A stretch of 64,000 bases of DNA. Source: Bradyrhizobium sp. CCGUVB1N3 (GTDB lineage: Bacteria; Pseudomonadota; Alphaproteobacteria; Rhizobiales; Xanthobacteraceae). A program made the position numbers and the translations under genes. The stretch is taken from the NCBI RefSeq assembly GCF_024199925.1, contig NZ_JANADR010000001.1, positions 8,559,501 to 8,623,500 of the forward strand. Reading direction: 5' to 3'. How positions within the stretch are numbered: the first letter of the stretch is position 1; every line of letters begins with the position of its first letter. Shown here piece after piece: positions 1-9,052 of this stretch. The notes under the pieces were generated by a model. It ran no database searches and was not told the origin of the DNA. It worked only from the letters and a program-made list of their open reading frames with translations.

Positions 1-1
1 C

Positions 2-31
2 CATTCCGTCGAGCTATCAGGGGGAGAATAA
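2..31 (+). CDS. trbL: TrbL C-terminal tail (partial)
   Basis: An open frame runs from the window edge to a TAA at 29-31 and ends three bases before the trbF start. Only nine codons (HSVELSGGE) are visible. The assignment rests on position: trbL normally precedes trbF in trb clusters. Nothing in the nine residues is diagnostic. Confidence 0.45.
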   Translation, partial: HSVELSGGE

Positions 32-33
32 CA

Positions 34-723
34 ATGTCAGTCTTTCGGCGATCGTCGGTCCGCTACGGCCGCACGCCCGAACCTGCAACCCCGTATCAGC
101 GCGCCGCGCAAGCCTGGGACGATCGCATCGGCTCCGCGCGTGTGCAGGCGAAGAACTGGCGGCTGATGGCTTTCGGTTCGCTGATCCTTTCGTGCGGTCT
201 TGCCGGCGGTCTGGTCTGGCAATCCACGCACGGCACCGTCGTTCCCTGGGTGGTGCAGGTCGACAAGATCGGTGAGGCACAAGCCGTGGCGCCGGCCGTC
301 GCCGACTACCGGCCGAGCGATCCGCAGATCGCCTGGTATCTCGCCCATTTCATCGCGATGGTGCGCTCGCTTCCCGCGGATCCGATCATCGTGCGGGAGA
401 ACTGGCTGAAGGCCTACGACTTCACGACCACGGCGGGCGCGATGGCGCTGAACGATTACGCCCGCGCTAACGACCCCTTCGCCAGTCTCGGCAAGCAGCA
501 GGTCGCAATCGACGTCTCCAGCGTCATCCGCGCCTCGCCCGACAGTTTTCGCGTGGCCTGGGTGGAGCACCGTTATCAGGACGGAGCGCTCGCCGGCACC
601 ACACGTTGGACCGCGATCCTCACCATCGCGATTCAGCCACCGACCGACGCCGACCGGCTGCGCAAAAATCCACTCGGCATCTACGTCAACGCCATCAACT
701 GGTCAAAGGAGCTGGGACAATGA
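34..723 (+). CDS. trbF: Conjugal transfer protein TrbF (VirB8-like)
   Basis: TrbF is the VirB8-like inner-membrane component of the Ti/IncP-type mating-pair apparatus. The 229-residue product has a cytoplasmic N-terminus, one membrane segment at about residues 43-62, and a periplasmic domain with the VirB8/TrbF pattern (VPWVVQVDKIGEA after the membrane, then the SF..R..WVEHRY strands). A strong Shine-Dalgarno run (gggggaga, 20-27) precedes the ATG. The stop overlaps the trbG start as ATGA, which indicates translational coupling in the trb operon. It is full length and appears intact. Confidence 0.93.
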   Translation: MSVFRRSSVRYGRTPEPATPYQRAAQAWDDRIGSARVQAKNWRLMAFGSLILSCGLAGGLVWQSTHGTVVPWVVQVDKIGEAQAVAPAVADYRPSDPQIAWYLAHFIAMVRSLPADPIIVRENWLKAYDFTTTAGAMALNDYARANDPFASLGKQQVAIDVSSVIRASPDSFRVAWVEHRYQDGALAGTTRWTAILTIAIQPPTDADRLRKNPLGIYVNAINWSKELGQ

Positions 724-1799
724 CCCCGCCGTTTTTCTCACATGCCGGCGGTCCGGCTTCGCGTCTCTCTATCGTTCAGCAAAGCCAGAAGGGAGAGAAC
801 ACGTGCTTCCGTAAATCCGCTTTGGCGGCTTTGCTGATGTCCATCTCTTCCCTCGGCGGCTGCGCGCACAATTTCATCCCGCCTGACATCAACTACGATA
901 GCGCGGAGCCCGCGACGCTCACGGCCGATCCGCCGCCACCCGTCAAGATCGTCGAATTGCCAAAGCTGCTGCCGCTGCCCGGCCAGTTGAAACCCCTCGC
1001 GGCCGGCAAGCACGTCCCCGAAGCCGCCGACCCAAAAGTTCGCGTCAAACAGGCCAATGCCGCGGCCCGGGTGCAGCCCGTCCGCAACGGCTTCATCAAT
1101 GCGGTCCAGGTCTATCCGTTCTCCGGCGGAGCCCTCTACCAGGTCTATACGGCGCCCGGCCAGATCACCGATGTCGCCCTCCAGGAGGGCGAGCAGCTCG
1201 TCGGCTCCGGTCCGGTGGCCGCCGGCGACACCGTGCGCTGGATCATCGGCGATACCGAGAGCGGCGCGGGCGCGAGCAAGAAGATCCACATCCTGGTCAA
1301 GCCGACGCGGCCGGAGTTGATCACCAATCTCGTCATCAACACCGACCGGCGAACCTATCTCCTCGAGCTGCGCTCGACGGAAAAGACCTATATGGCCTCG
1401 GTCTCCTGGCAATATCCCGAGGACCAGCTCATTGCGCTTCGGCAGCAGAACGCGACGGCTGAGGCCGCGGCGCCGATTGCGGCCGGCGTCGATCTCGCCT
1501 CGATCAACTTCCGCTACGCGATCGAGGGCGATGACCCGGCTTGGCGCCCGCTGCGCGCCTTCGACGACGGGAATAAGGTCTATATCGAGTTTCCCAGCGG
1601 TATCGTCCAGGGCGAAATGCCGCCGCTGTTTGTCATCGGTCCGGCCGGTGGCTCAGAGCTTGTCAACTACCGGGCGAACCGCAATTACTACATCGTCGAT
1701 CGCCTGTTCGCGGCCGCCGAATTACGTCTTGGCGACAAGGATAGCGAGCGGCGCGTGCGCATTGTCCGCACCGACGGAAGGCCGCGCGCATGGCGATAG
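720..1799 (+). CDS. trbG: Conjugal transfer protein TrbG (VirB9-like lipoprotein)
   Basis: TrbG is the VirB9 counterpart, part of the outer-membrane core of the conjugative type IV secretion system. From the ATG at 720 the product is 359 residues, with a hydrophobic stretch and lipobox-like LGGC ending at Cys48, then a proline-rich linker and the beta-rich VirB9/CagX region (FINAVQVYPF, RWIIGDTESG, FRYAIEGD, NYRANRNYYIVDRL). The start at 720 overlaps the trbF stop. The shorter N-terminus usual for lipoproteins would begin near 801, where a good Shine-Dalgarno (gggagag, 791-797) is followed by ACG rather than ATG, so the true start is uncertain. Confidence 0.92.
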   Translation: MTPPFFSHAGGPASRLSIVQQSQKGENTCFRKSALAALLMSISSLGGCAHNFIPPDINYDSAEPATLTADPPPPVKIVELPKLLPLPGQLKPLAAGKHVPEAADPKVRVKQANAAARVQPVRNGFINAVQVYPFSGGALYQVYTAPGQITDVALQEGEQLVGSGPVAAGDTVRWIIGDTESGAGASKKIHILVKPTRPELITNLVINTDRRTYLLELRSTEKTYMASVSWQYPEDQLIALRQQNATAEAAAPIAAGVDLASINFRYAIEGDDPAWRPLRAFDDGNKVYIEFPSGIVQGEMPPLFVIGPAGGSELVNYRANRNYYIVDRLFAAAELRLGDKDSERRVRIVRTDGRPRAWR

Positions 1800-2998
1800 G
1801 CAGCGAAGACGAACGTCAAAACGACGTCCCACCCGTCGCACCGCCGGATCTTCGGCTTCGAGGCGAGCGGCCGCCTGTCACACGCCTCTCGCGCAAGATG
1901 CTGGTCGGCCTTGGCGCGGTGTCTGCGCTGGCGGTCGCCGGTGCGCTCGGCTACGCCCTGCAGACCCGCAACAAGCAGCAAGTCGGCCAGGAGCTCCTCA
2001 GCACCCAGAACCGCCCTTCACCTGAGGGCCTTGCCGCCTTGCCGAAGGATTATACCGGCCTACCGCGTCAAGCGCCGCCGCTCGGACCACCGCTGCCCGG
2101 CGATCTCGGCAAGCCGATGCTCAACGCGGGCGCTGCACCGAATACCGTGGTCCCGGGAACGACGTCCGATCCGGAGGCGCAGCGGAGAAGCCAGGAGATC
2201 GAGGCGGCGCGCGTCAGCCGCCTCTTCGCCCAGACGGTTCAGCAACCGCAGAGCATAGGCCAACCCATCCCGAATACCTCGCCTGCCACTGCGACGGCCC
2301 CAGCCGCGACCCCACCCGTCGATGCCGGATCTGCTCAAAACATGCAGGACCGCAAGACGGCCTTCCTCAACGCCTCGACGGACAAGCGCACGGTCAGTCC
2401 GGATCGGCTCGAAGTCAAGGTCTCACCTTACGTCGTGCAGGCTGGCACCGTAATCCCGGCTGCACTCATCACGGGCATCAGGTCCGATCTGCCAGGCCAG
2501 ATCACCGCTCAGGTGACGGAGGCGGTCTATGACAGTCCGTCCGGTAAATATCTTCTGATCCCCCAGGGCGCCAAGCTGATCGGTCAGTACGACAGCTCCG
2601 TCGCGTTCGGCCAGAGCCGCATCCTCCTGGTTTGGACCCGCATCATCATGCCGGACGGCAATTCGATCGTGCTGGAGCGCCAGCCCGGCGCGGACACCGG
2701 TGGTTATGCCGGGCTCGAGGACGAGGTCGACAACCACTGGGGCATGCTGTTCAAGGCCGCCGTTCTCTCGACCATGCTCAGCGTCGGAGCCGAGGCGGGC
2801 ACGAGCCAGAACGAGAACAATCTCGTTCAAGCGATCCGCAGCGGAGCGTCCAACAGCATCAGCCAGACCGGCCAGCAGATCGTGCAGCGTCAGCTCAATA
2901 TCCAGCCGACGCTGACGATCCGGCCAGGCTTTCCGGTCCGCGTGGTTGTGACGCGGGACTTAGTACTCGCCCCCTACCGGAAGGGAGGAATGCCGTGA
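1790..2998 (+). CDS. trbI: Conjugal transfer protein TrbI (VirB10-like)
   Basis: TrbI is the VirB10-type protein that spans the envelope and links inner and outer complexes of the mating apparatus. The 402-residue product has one membrane segment at about 38-58, a long Pro/Gln/Ala-rich periplasmic linker, and the conserved C-terminal domain (YVVQAGTVIPAALITGIRSD, LLIPQGAKLIGQYDS, VVVTRDLVLAPYR). It starts inside the last codons of trbG (10-base overlap) and its stop overlaps the next GTG start, so it lies within one coupled operon. A decayed copy of its last codons occurs again near 6.4 kb. Confidence 0.95.
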   Translation: MAIGSEDERQNDVPPVAPPDLRLRGERPPVTRLSRKMLVGLGAVSALAVAGALGYALQTRNKQQVGQELLSTQNRPSPEGLAALPKDYTGLPRQAPPLGPPLPGDLGKPMLNAGAAPNTVVPGTTSDPEAQRRSQEIEAARVSRLFAQTVQQPQSIGQPIPNTSPATATAPAATPPVDAGSAQNMQDRKTAFLNASTDKRTVSPDRLEVKVSPYVVQAGTVIPAALITGIRSDLPGQITAQVTEAVYDSPSGKYLLIPQGAKLIGQYDSSVAFGQSRILLVWTRIIMPDGNSIVLERQPGADTGGYAGLEDEVDNHWGMLFKAAVLSTMLSVGAEAGTSQNENNLVQAIRSGASNSISQTGQQIVQRQLNIQPTLTIRPGFPVRVVVTRDLVLAPYRKGGMP

Positions 2999-3222
2999 CG
3001 AAGCTCAAGCTCGGGCCACTCGAAGACGACAAGCCAGTCAAACTCACCATTGAGCTTCCGGCAGCGGTCTTCAGGAATCTTAAAAATTACGCCGAGGCGA
3101 TCGCGCGCGAGAGCGGACAGCCGGCGCCCGATCCCGCCAAGCTCATCGTTCCGATGATCCAAAGATTCATGGCGACAGACAAAGGGTTCTCAAAGGTGAA
3201 ACGCGCGGCAACAAATCGATGA
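2995..3222 (+). CDS. DUF2274 protein of trb clusters
   Basis: This 75-residue protein starts with GTG inside the trbI stop (GTGA). It matches the DUF2274 family that commonly follows trbI in rhizobial elements: KLKLGPLEDDKPVKLTIELP at the N-terminus and LIVPMIQRFMATDKGF near the C-terminus. The family has no established function; the position suggests a role in or regulation of conjugation. A frame-disrupted second copy lies at 6.4-6.6 kb. Confidence 0.85.
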   Translation: MTKLKLGPLEDDKPVKLTIELPAAVFRNLKNYAEAIARESGQPAPDPAKLIVPMIQRFMATDKGFSKVKRAATNR

Positions 3223-3340
3223 AGGAACGATCGTTCAGCGTTGCCTTGTGAGAGGTGGCAGGGACCAAAGCCCGTCAAGTCAAATCCGGTCAGACCAGAA
3301 TTTTGCTCACGTAAACGCGTTCAGGTGAAGAGGAAGTCAG

Positions 3341-4255
3341 ATGCCATATATCGATGCCACGGGTGTGAAGCTTTATTTTGAGGAAGCCGGCGATGGTCAT
3401 CCGATCATTTTCCTGCACGAGCTCGGCTCAGATAGCCGCCAATGGGAAACCCAGGTTCGGTATTTTTCCCGTAGCTATCGCTGCATCACCTTCAACGCCC
3501 GTGGATATGCCCCCAGCGACGCTCCTCGCGATCCGGCCCTCTATGGCTGGGAGCTCGCTGTGAACGACATTGCCGCCGTCATGCGTGGCCTTGTCATCGA
3601 ACAGGCACACCTGGTCGGATCGAGCATGGGCGGATATGCCGCCTTGCAGTTTGGATTGCGCTTTCCGCAGAGAGCCAGCGCGATTGTCGCGGCCGGTGTG
3701 GGAGCCGGATCGGCTCCTTCGGAGCGCGACGCCTGGTCGAGAGAAACCTCCATTCTCGCGCGGGCTTTCATCGAGCGCGGCATGGATGCGATGGCCCGGA
3801 AAATGGCACATGGTCAGACTCGTATCCAACTCAAATACAAGGATACACGGGGTTGGCAAGAGTTTTGGGAACGCCTGCGTCACCACTCACCGCTGGGTCT
3901 ATCGAATACGATGGCGCGCTGTCAGGCGTTACGGCCGTCATTGCATGATCTGGCCGATCAGTTCGGAGCGATGCGAATACCGGCATTGCTGGCCGTTGGC
4001 GACGAGGACGTACCCTGCCTCGAGACCAACCTGATGCTGAAAACAGTGCTTCCCAACGCCGGTCTTTGGATCTGCCCCAATACCGGCCACACCATCAATC
4101 TGGAAGAACAGGCAGCATTCAATGCTCAGCTCGACAGCTTTCTAGCCGCCGTCGAGCGTGGGAGCTGGCGCCGCGGGCGTCCGGAGATTGAGGCCAAATC
4201 CAATCTGAAACTTGAGATGACGTCCGATACACGCACGAAGGCCGTGGCCCGTTGA
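3341..4255 (+). CDS. Alpha/beta hydrolase
   Basis: This 304-residue protein has the alpha/beta-hydrolase layout: an oxyanion-loop strand (IIFLHELGSDSRQW), the nucleophile elbow GSSMGG with Ser95, a catalytic acid in VGDEDVPC, and a histidine in NTGHTINLEEQ. Substrate cannot be read from sequence; esterase, haloperoxidase-like and C-C hydrolase roles are all possible. aggaag precedes the ATG. The C-terminal 40 residues are charged and unlike the family. The gene sits between two copies of trb-cluster DNA together with an MFS transporter, so it looks like cargo rather than a conjugation gene. Confidence 0.85.
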   Translation: MPYIDATGVKLYFEEAGDGHPIIFLHELGSDSRQWETQVRYFSRSYRCITFNARGYAPSDAPRDPALYGWELAVNDIAAVMRGLVIEQAHLVGSSMGGYAALQFGLRFPQRASAIVAAGVGAGSAPSERDAWSRETSILARAFIERGMDAMARKMAHGQTRIQLKYKDTRGWQEFWERLRHHSPLGLSNTMARCQALRPSLHDLADQFGAMRIPALLAVGDEDVPCLETNLMLKTVLPNAGLWICPNTGHTINLEEQAAFNAQLDSFLAAVERGSWRRGRPEIEAKSNLKLEMTSDTRTKAVAR

Positions 4256-4288
4256 CTGAACTCTAGGCGCTTCACAGTGAGCAGTCTT

Positions 4289-4894
4289 ATGAAATCCCGG
4301 ACTGGCGTTCACCTCAGCGAACCCATGACAACGCGGTTGACCGCCGCGGCTACTCGCGCGGGAGTGACAAAATCAGAACTTATCGAAGCCGCGCTCGATC
4401 GCTTTCTCGAATCCGATAGCGCTGCTGAACATTTCGCGATCGTGGCAGGTCGCCTCACTGAGTTAAACGATCAGATCGGGCGTCTCGGTGCCGATCTCAA
4501 GATGGTGAACGAGGTCGTCGCCCTTCACGCGCGCTTTCACTTGGCCGTTACGCCCTCGTTATCGGCGGCAGAGCAGCATATGGCGACTGTCGTGGGCTCC
4601 GAACGCTTCGAGGAGTTCGCCGCGCAAGCAGGACGTCGTGTCGAGCGGGGGACGTCTCTCATGCGGGAGACTATGAACCGCCGTATCAGGAGAAATGAGA
4701 GCCGCTCCGGGGGTGACTTCGCGGCCAGCGAGGCGCTCGGCACTACTTCCAAGTCTTCTGAATCAATTCTTACCGCATCCGCCACGGTTGATGGTGCATC
4801 AGAGCCGAACGCTGCCGTGCGGGAGGACGGCAGCATTCGGAACTTTCCAAAACAGGCTCACGGCCCGCTTCAGCAAGGGGTCCAGCGGCGATGA
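4289..4894 (+). CDS. CopG-type ribbon-helix-helix protein of conjugation modules
   Basis: The N-terminus (MKSRTGVHLSEPMTTRL, then GVTKSELIEAALDRFL) is a ribbon-helix-helix DNA-binding domain. The rest, with LNDQIGRLGADLKMVNEVVALHARF, LAVTPSLSAAEQ and GSERFEEFAAQAGRRV, has the layout of the CopG-like protein usually found between traG and trbB in rhizobial trb clusters. The ATG at 4289 matches the family start; a GTG lies 12 bases upstream. The C-terminal 60 residues (from about 140) are low-complexity and may be a non-native extension. Here it is separated from traG/trbB and placed downstream of trbI, which points to rearrangement. Confidence 0.75.
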   Translation: MKSRTGVHLSEPMTTRLTAAATRAGVTKSELIEAALDRFLESDSAAEHFAIVAGRLTELNDQIGRLGADLKMVNEVVALHARFHLAVTPSLSAAEQHMATVVGSERFEEFAAQAGRRVERGTSLMRETMNRRIRRNESRSGGDFAASEALGTTSKSSESILTASATVDGASEPNAAVREDGSIRNFPKQAHGPLQQGVQRR

Positions 4895-4919
4895 GACGAC
4901 GTTTCGGGCACGGCGGCCC

Positions 4920-6197
4920 ATGTCAACGGCGTCTTCTGCGCCGCGACGCGAGTTAGCAGACGTAAATGGCCCCGCTCTTATCATACGGGTGTTTCTGCCT
5001 TTTGCTGTCGGTTATTATCTCTCGTACCTCTTCAGGACAATTAACGCCTTGATCGCCGCTCCCCTGACATTGGAGTTGGGGCTCGGCGCCGGTGATCTTG
5101 GCTTGCTCACTTCGGTCTATTTTCTCACGTTCGCGGCAGCGCAGATACCGGTCGGCATCCTTCTGGACCGCTATGGTCCGCGGCTAGTCCAGAGCGTGCT
5201 GCTGGTTGCTGCTGCGGTCGGTGCCGCATTGTTTTCTACATCGGACAATTTGCTCATGCTGCTTCTAGGCCGGGCCCTAGTCGGTCTCGGTGTCGCCGCG
5301 AGCCTAACCGCCGGACTGAAAGCCCTCGTTCTCTGGTTTCCGAAGGACCGTCTTCCGTTTCTCAACGGCCTGATGGTCATGCTCGGTGCATTGGGAGCGG
5401 TCACCGCGACCTCGCCAGCGCAGTTGTTGCTGGCTTGGGTTGGGTGGAGGACGCTCTTCGCATTGTTCGCTCTCGTCACGGCCGGTTGTTCGGCGATCAT
5501 CTATCTCTTGGTGCCCGAGAGTGCATCGGCAACGCCGGTCATGCGTGGAACAGCTATGGCCAGCTTGAAGACGATTTATACCGATCCGCATTTCTGGCGT
5601 CTGGCGCCGCTATCAGCGACTTGCGTCGGCACCGCCTGGGCGCTGCAGGGACTTTGGGCCGCGCAGTGGTTCACTGACGTCGAGGGACTTGATCGCGCTG
5701 CGTTGGTGCAACATTTGTTTGTCATGGCCGCAGCCCTCAGCCTGGGTGCGCTCCTGCTAGGCATTCTGGCTGATCGGCTGCGTCGCTATGGCATCGGAAC
5801 AGAGGCGCTCCTCGCTGTCGTCGGCCTTGTGTTCATTGCCGTGCAACTCGGGATTATCCTCCGGTGGCCGTTGTCATCGTACGTCCTGTGGGCCGCTGTG
5901 GCCGCCGTTGGCGCCGCTACGGTGCTTAGCTATGCGATCCTGGCTAGTTATTTCCCGAAAGAACTTGCCGGACGGGCCAATGCTGCGCTGAACGTATTCC
6001 ATATCGGTGGGGCGTTTGTCCTGCAATATGCCACTGGCATTGTCCTTGAACATTGGACGCCTCTGGCGGGGCATTATCCGCAGATCGCGTACCAGGTAGC
6101 CTTTATCCTCAATCTTGTCCCTCAGATCATCGCATGGGCCTGGTTCGCTTTCCCGTGGGTGCTTCGGCCGTCGACCAGCGTCAGGTTCAGCGATTAG
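4920..6197 (+). CDS. MFS transporter
   Basis: This 425-residue integral membrane protein has about 12 hydrophobic segments. The MFS signature between helices 2 and 3 is visible as GILLDRYGPRLVQ, followed by LLGRALVGLGVAASL in helix 4. The start at 4920 gives a short polar N-terminus before the first helix (VFLPFAVGYYLSYLF); an upstream in-frame extension is arginine-rich and unlikely. The substrate is unknown. It follows the CopG gene by 25 bases and may be cotranscribed with it and the hydrolase as one cargo unit. Confidence 0.88.
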   Translation: MSTASSAPRRELADVNGPALIIRVFLPFAVGYYLSYLFRTINALIAAPLTLELGLGAGDLGLLTSVYFLTFAAAQIPVGILLDRYGPRLVQSVLLVAAAVGAALFSTSDNLLMLLLGRALVGLGVAASLTAGLKALVLWFPKDRLPFLNGLMVMLGALGAVTATSPAQLLLAWVGWRTLFALFALVTAGCSAIIYLLVPESASATPVMRGTAMASLKTIYTDPHFWRLAPLSATCVGTAWALQGLWAAQWFTDVEGLDRAALVQHLFVMAAALSLGALLLGILADRLRRYGIGTEALLAVVGLVFIAVQLGIILRWPLSSYVLWAAVAAVGAATVLSYAILASYFPKELAGRANAALNVFHIGGAFVLQYATGIVLEHWTPLAGHYPQIAYQVAFILNLVPQIIAWAWFAFPWVLRPSTSVRFSD

Positions 6198-6374
6198 GAG
6201 CGCCAGCGTCGGCGGCAGGCGAGGTTCAGCCTGCCGGGACTGTGAGGCGATCATAGCAAGCACCGGCGCCATTCTATGCGACACCGCGGCTATATCGGTC
6301 CGTCAGCCGACAATGGTGGAAGCAACGTCTTCGTTCGCCGTTCCAGCCTAATCGCGAATTGTTTCACGGGCGGC

Positions 6375-6620
6375 GGCATATGACTTGGTTCTAGCTCTTT
6401 ACCGGAGGGAGAAACACCGTGACGCAGCTCAAGTTTGACCACTTGAACACGACAAGCCGGTAGCTCACGATCGAGCTGCCGGCGACGATCAAGGACCTCA
6501 AAAGCTATGCGGAGTTTGACGCGTAGCGGCGACGCGACGATACTGATCGAATCTGCCAAACCGATCGCGCCGATGATCGAGCGCTTCATGGCGATGGATC
6601 GAGCCTTCGTGGAAGGTACG
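6375..6620 (+). pseudogene. Decayed second copy of trbI tail and DUF2274 gene
   Basis: Bases 6383-6406 encode DLVLALYR, the same end as trbI (DLVLAPYR), followed by a gggag ribosome-binding region and GTGACGCAGCTCAAG, which parallels the GTGACGAAGCTCAAG start of the intact DUF2274 gene at 2995. The reading frame is then broken by in-frame stops and small indels, but IELPAT and PMIERFMAMDRAF can still be read in separate frames. It is a degenerate duplicate of the end of the trb operon. Confidence 0.8.
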
Positions 6621-6632
6621 GCGAAATGCTGT

Positions 6633-7550
6633 TCAGTCCGTTCCTGGGCCGGCCGAGAGGTCTGGATAGCGTTCGCGAAGCAGGTCGAGGAACGGACGCA
6701 GGGATGGATTGCAGTTGGTCTGCCGCCAGTAAGCGCGGAAGCTCAGCCTGGTAGGACCGTCAGCGTCATGCACCTCGCGGAAGGTGACCCCCGGATAGGC
6801 CGCGCCGGTCGCACCCTCCAGTGCCAGCAGGACACCCCAGCCCGCTCCGACCAAGGTGAGGAGCCGGTCGAGCGCCACATCATGGTGATGCAGCCAACAC
6901 GGTTCGGAACCTCCCAATTTGCTGACGAAAAGTTTGAGTAATTCCGGCGCCGGACCGCGCTGTGACAACAGAAGCGCTTCCTCCCTCAGTTCGCCCCAAT
7001 GAACAACATTACGCGCTGTCAGCGGATGGTTCTTGGGGAGAGCGACGACGACTCGTTCGCTCCAGAGCAACAAGGTCCTGTCGCTCCAGCTTGGAGTGGG
7101 GTCGGCCACGAAGGCGATGTCAATCGCGGAATTGGCGAGGTCCGAGATCAGATGGTCTCTCGATCCGTCCACCAGATGCAGATCAACTTCTGGGAAGCGC
7201 TGCCGATGGTCGAGGAACGTGGCCCGGAGATTGCCGGCTGAGAATGAGGCGTGGACACCGATGGTCAATCGACCGCTCTCACCGCGCGAGCGGTTCTTGA
7301 CACGAACCGTCATTGCTTCGGTCTGATCCACGATGCGCTGGGCGGCATCGAGGAATTCCTGTCCCTCGATGGTCGGCCGCGTGCCGCCGTTGGTGCGCTT
7401 GAAGAGAGTGACGCCCAACTTGCATTCGAGATCTCGCAGGCAACGACTAAGGGTCGGTTGCTTGATTCTGAGCGTCTCCGCCGCTTGGCGCAAGCTTCGG
7501 TGCTGGGACGCTATGATCGCCCAGCGCAACTCCCGAAATTCCACAGGCAC
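6633..7550 (-). CDS. LysR-family transcriptional regulator
   Basis: This 305-residue protein has a standard LysR winged-helix domain at residues 3-62 (SLRQAAETLRIKQPTLSRCL, then LECKLGVTLFKRTNGG) and a periplasmic-binding-type effector domain (GRLTIGVHASFSAGNLR, DIAFVADP, LVGAGWGVLLALEG). LysR genes pointing toward trbI/DUF2274 are common at the end of trb clusters in rhizobial elements, so it probably belonged to the second (decayed) trb copy directly downstream. Its ligand is unknown. Confidence 0.9.
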   Translation of the reverse strand: MPVEFRELRWAIIASQHRSLRQAAETLRIKQPTLSRCLRDLECKLGVTLFKRTNGGTRPTIEGQEFLDAAQRIVDQTEAMTVRVKNRSRGESGRLTIGVHASFSAGNLRATFLDHRQRFPEVDLHLVDGSRDHLISDLANSAIDIAFVADPTPSWSDRTLLLWSERVVVALPKNHPLTARNVVHWGELREEALLLSQRGPAPELLKLFVSKLGGSEPCWLHHHDVALDRLLTLVGAGWGVLLALEGATGAAYPGVTFREVHDADGPTRLSFRAYWRQTNCNPSLRPFLDLLRERYPDLSAGPGTD

Positions 7551-8578
7551 CGTCGAAGCTGTATGGCGAGTTGCCGGTGACCGGTCTTTTTCTTGAATGG
7601 GTCACTCCAATCGTTTGCGCCGCTTCAGAACTCTCTTTGGTTCAGCCCGGAAGCAATGATTGAATGCTTCGCTGAAGAAGATGTCGGTCGGATACGCACC
7701 AGAACTGATTGGCGCCGAGTCCGATGAACGGGACACGCCATCAGGAATGTCTTGGCGAATGTTGAGGACCTGCCCAGCATAGTCGACAGCTTTTCAGAAA
7801 AGCACGATACATCATGGACAAACACGAGGTGCCCCTAGTAATCGGTCCCGTCCTCGTTGGATTTCTCGCGCGAGAACGCGCCCCTCTCTGTGAGAGAGCT
7901 TGCCACGCAACAGGTGCGTTGCCTAACCGACTTTTCGATATACGGCTGCTGGAATACGTATTTCAAGATCAATAGGTCTCAAGTTGTCCGTGCATGATTA
8001 GCCGAATCCAACTGATGTATCATTTCTTCCTTGATGAGCCCTTGAAACCCACGTGCTGCTCGCTCGCGCCGCCGGCTGTTGCGCGAGCTGAAACTTAACC
8101 CATCATAAGTTGCGCTAATTGTCCGCCTCTAGTGAGCGCCATCGAGCCGTTAGCGGCCTGCCGACCGGTTTTCATTTGCCGATGATTTTCCTTTGCTGCT
8201 GATTAACGCGACGTCGCTCGACGATTTGAGTGAGCGTTTGAAATGACCGGTAAGCCACACGAGATTTAGGGCCAATGTGGTCGTGAAGGGTGCGCCTCCA
8301 TGGGCGGAGGACGATTGGCGACAGCTTCGGCTCGGCGACACGACATTCCGCATCGCCAAGGCTAGCGCCAGATGCGCTGTCATCACCGTCGAGCGGGAGC
8401 GTTGGACACAATCAGCAATCAACGAACCCTTGCGTACCTGTGCGACGTTTAAGCGTAACACGCAAGCGTGCGGAAGCCAGATCAAATTTGTCGCACCTGC
8501 TGTTTACCGTCATTAAAATTTGTGGTTGCATGAGACTAGATCGACGTGTGGCGCGATGTTGAAGTTGCGAGCTGGTTG
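7551..8578. other. About 1 kb with no recognisable gene
   Basis: I see no frame with convincing protein similarity on either strand. Short open frames here are compositionally biased and lack ribosome-binding sites. It may be the remains of disrupted genes. Confidence 0.5.
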
Positions 8579-9007
8579 ATGAGCACTGACTTGAGGAGTG
8601 GTCGATCAAACGGAAGCACTAACGATATTTCTATCAGAGCCAGATTCGATTACAGCGACGTGCAACCTACTGTCGCGCGGTTCCTGCGTGGCCAAGCCGA
8701 TCGCATTCGACAACAATGTGTGACATCCATCATACAAATTGGGAAAGCGCTACGCGAAGCGAAACGTCACCTTTCGCATGGGGCATTTCTACAATGGGTA
8801 GAATGGGAAGTCTGTATTCCGGTGCGAGCCGCGCAAGCCTACATGCGAGTAGCAGCGTGGGCGGCAGACAAAGGCGCAGCGGTTGTGCATTTGACTCCTA
8901 CGACGCTCTACCTCTTGTCAGCCTCTAGCACGCCCGACGATTTTGTAGTTCGTGTTTTGAAGCGCGCAGAAGCTGGTGAAGATATTGCGAGCATCAATTT
9001 TTACTGA
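8579..9007 (+). CDS. DUF3102-like protein
   Basis: The product (142 residues from the ATG at 8579; a GTG at 8546 would add 11) has the DUF3102 pattern: a helical segment LRGQADRIRQQCVTSIIQIGKALREAK, then LSHGAFLQWVEWEV and AAQAYMRVAAWAADKG. The family occurs on mobile elements and phages and is thought to bind DNA or assist plasmid functions, but no role is proven. It stands alone with no clear operon partner. The ribosome-binding site is weak, so the exact start is uncertain. Confidence 0.65.
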   Translation: MSTDLRSGRSNGSTNDISIRARFDYSDVQPTVARFLRGQADRIRQQCVTSIIQIGKALREAKRHLSHGAFLQWVEWEVCIPVRAAQAYMRVAAWAADKGAAVVHLTPTTLYLLSASSTPDDFVVRVLKRAEAGEDIASINFY

Positions 9008-9052
9008 TAGCTGCTTCATAAGAATTGGCGTCGAGCAACAGGTGCCACCAAT

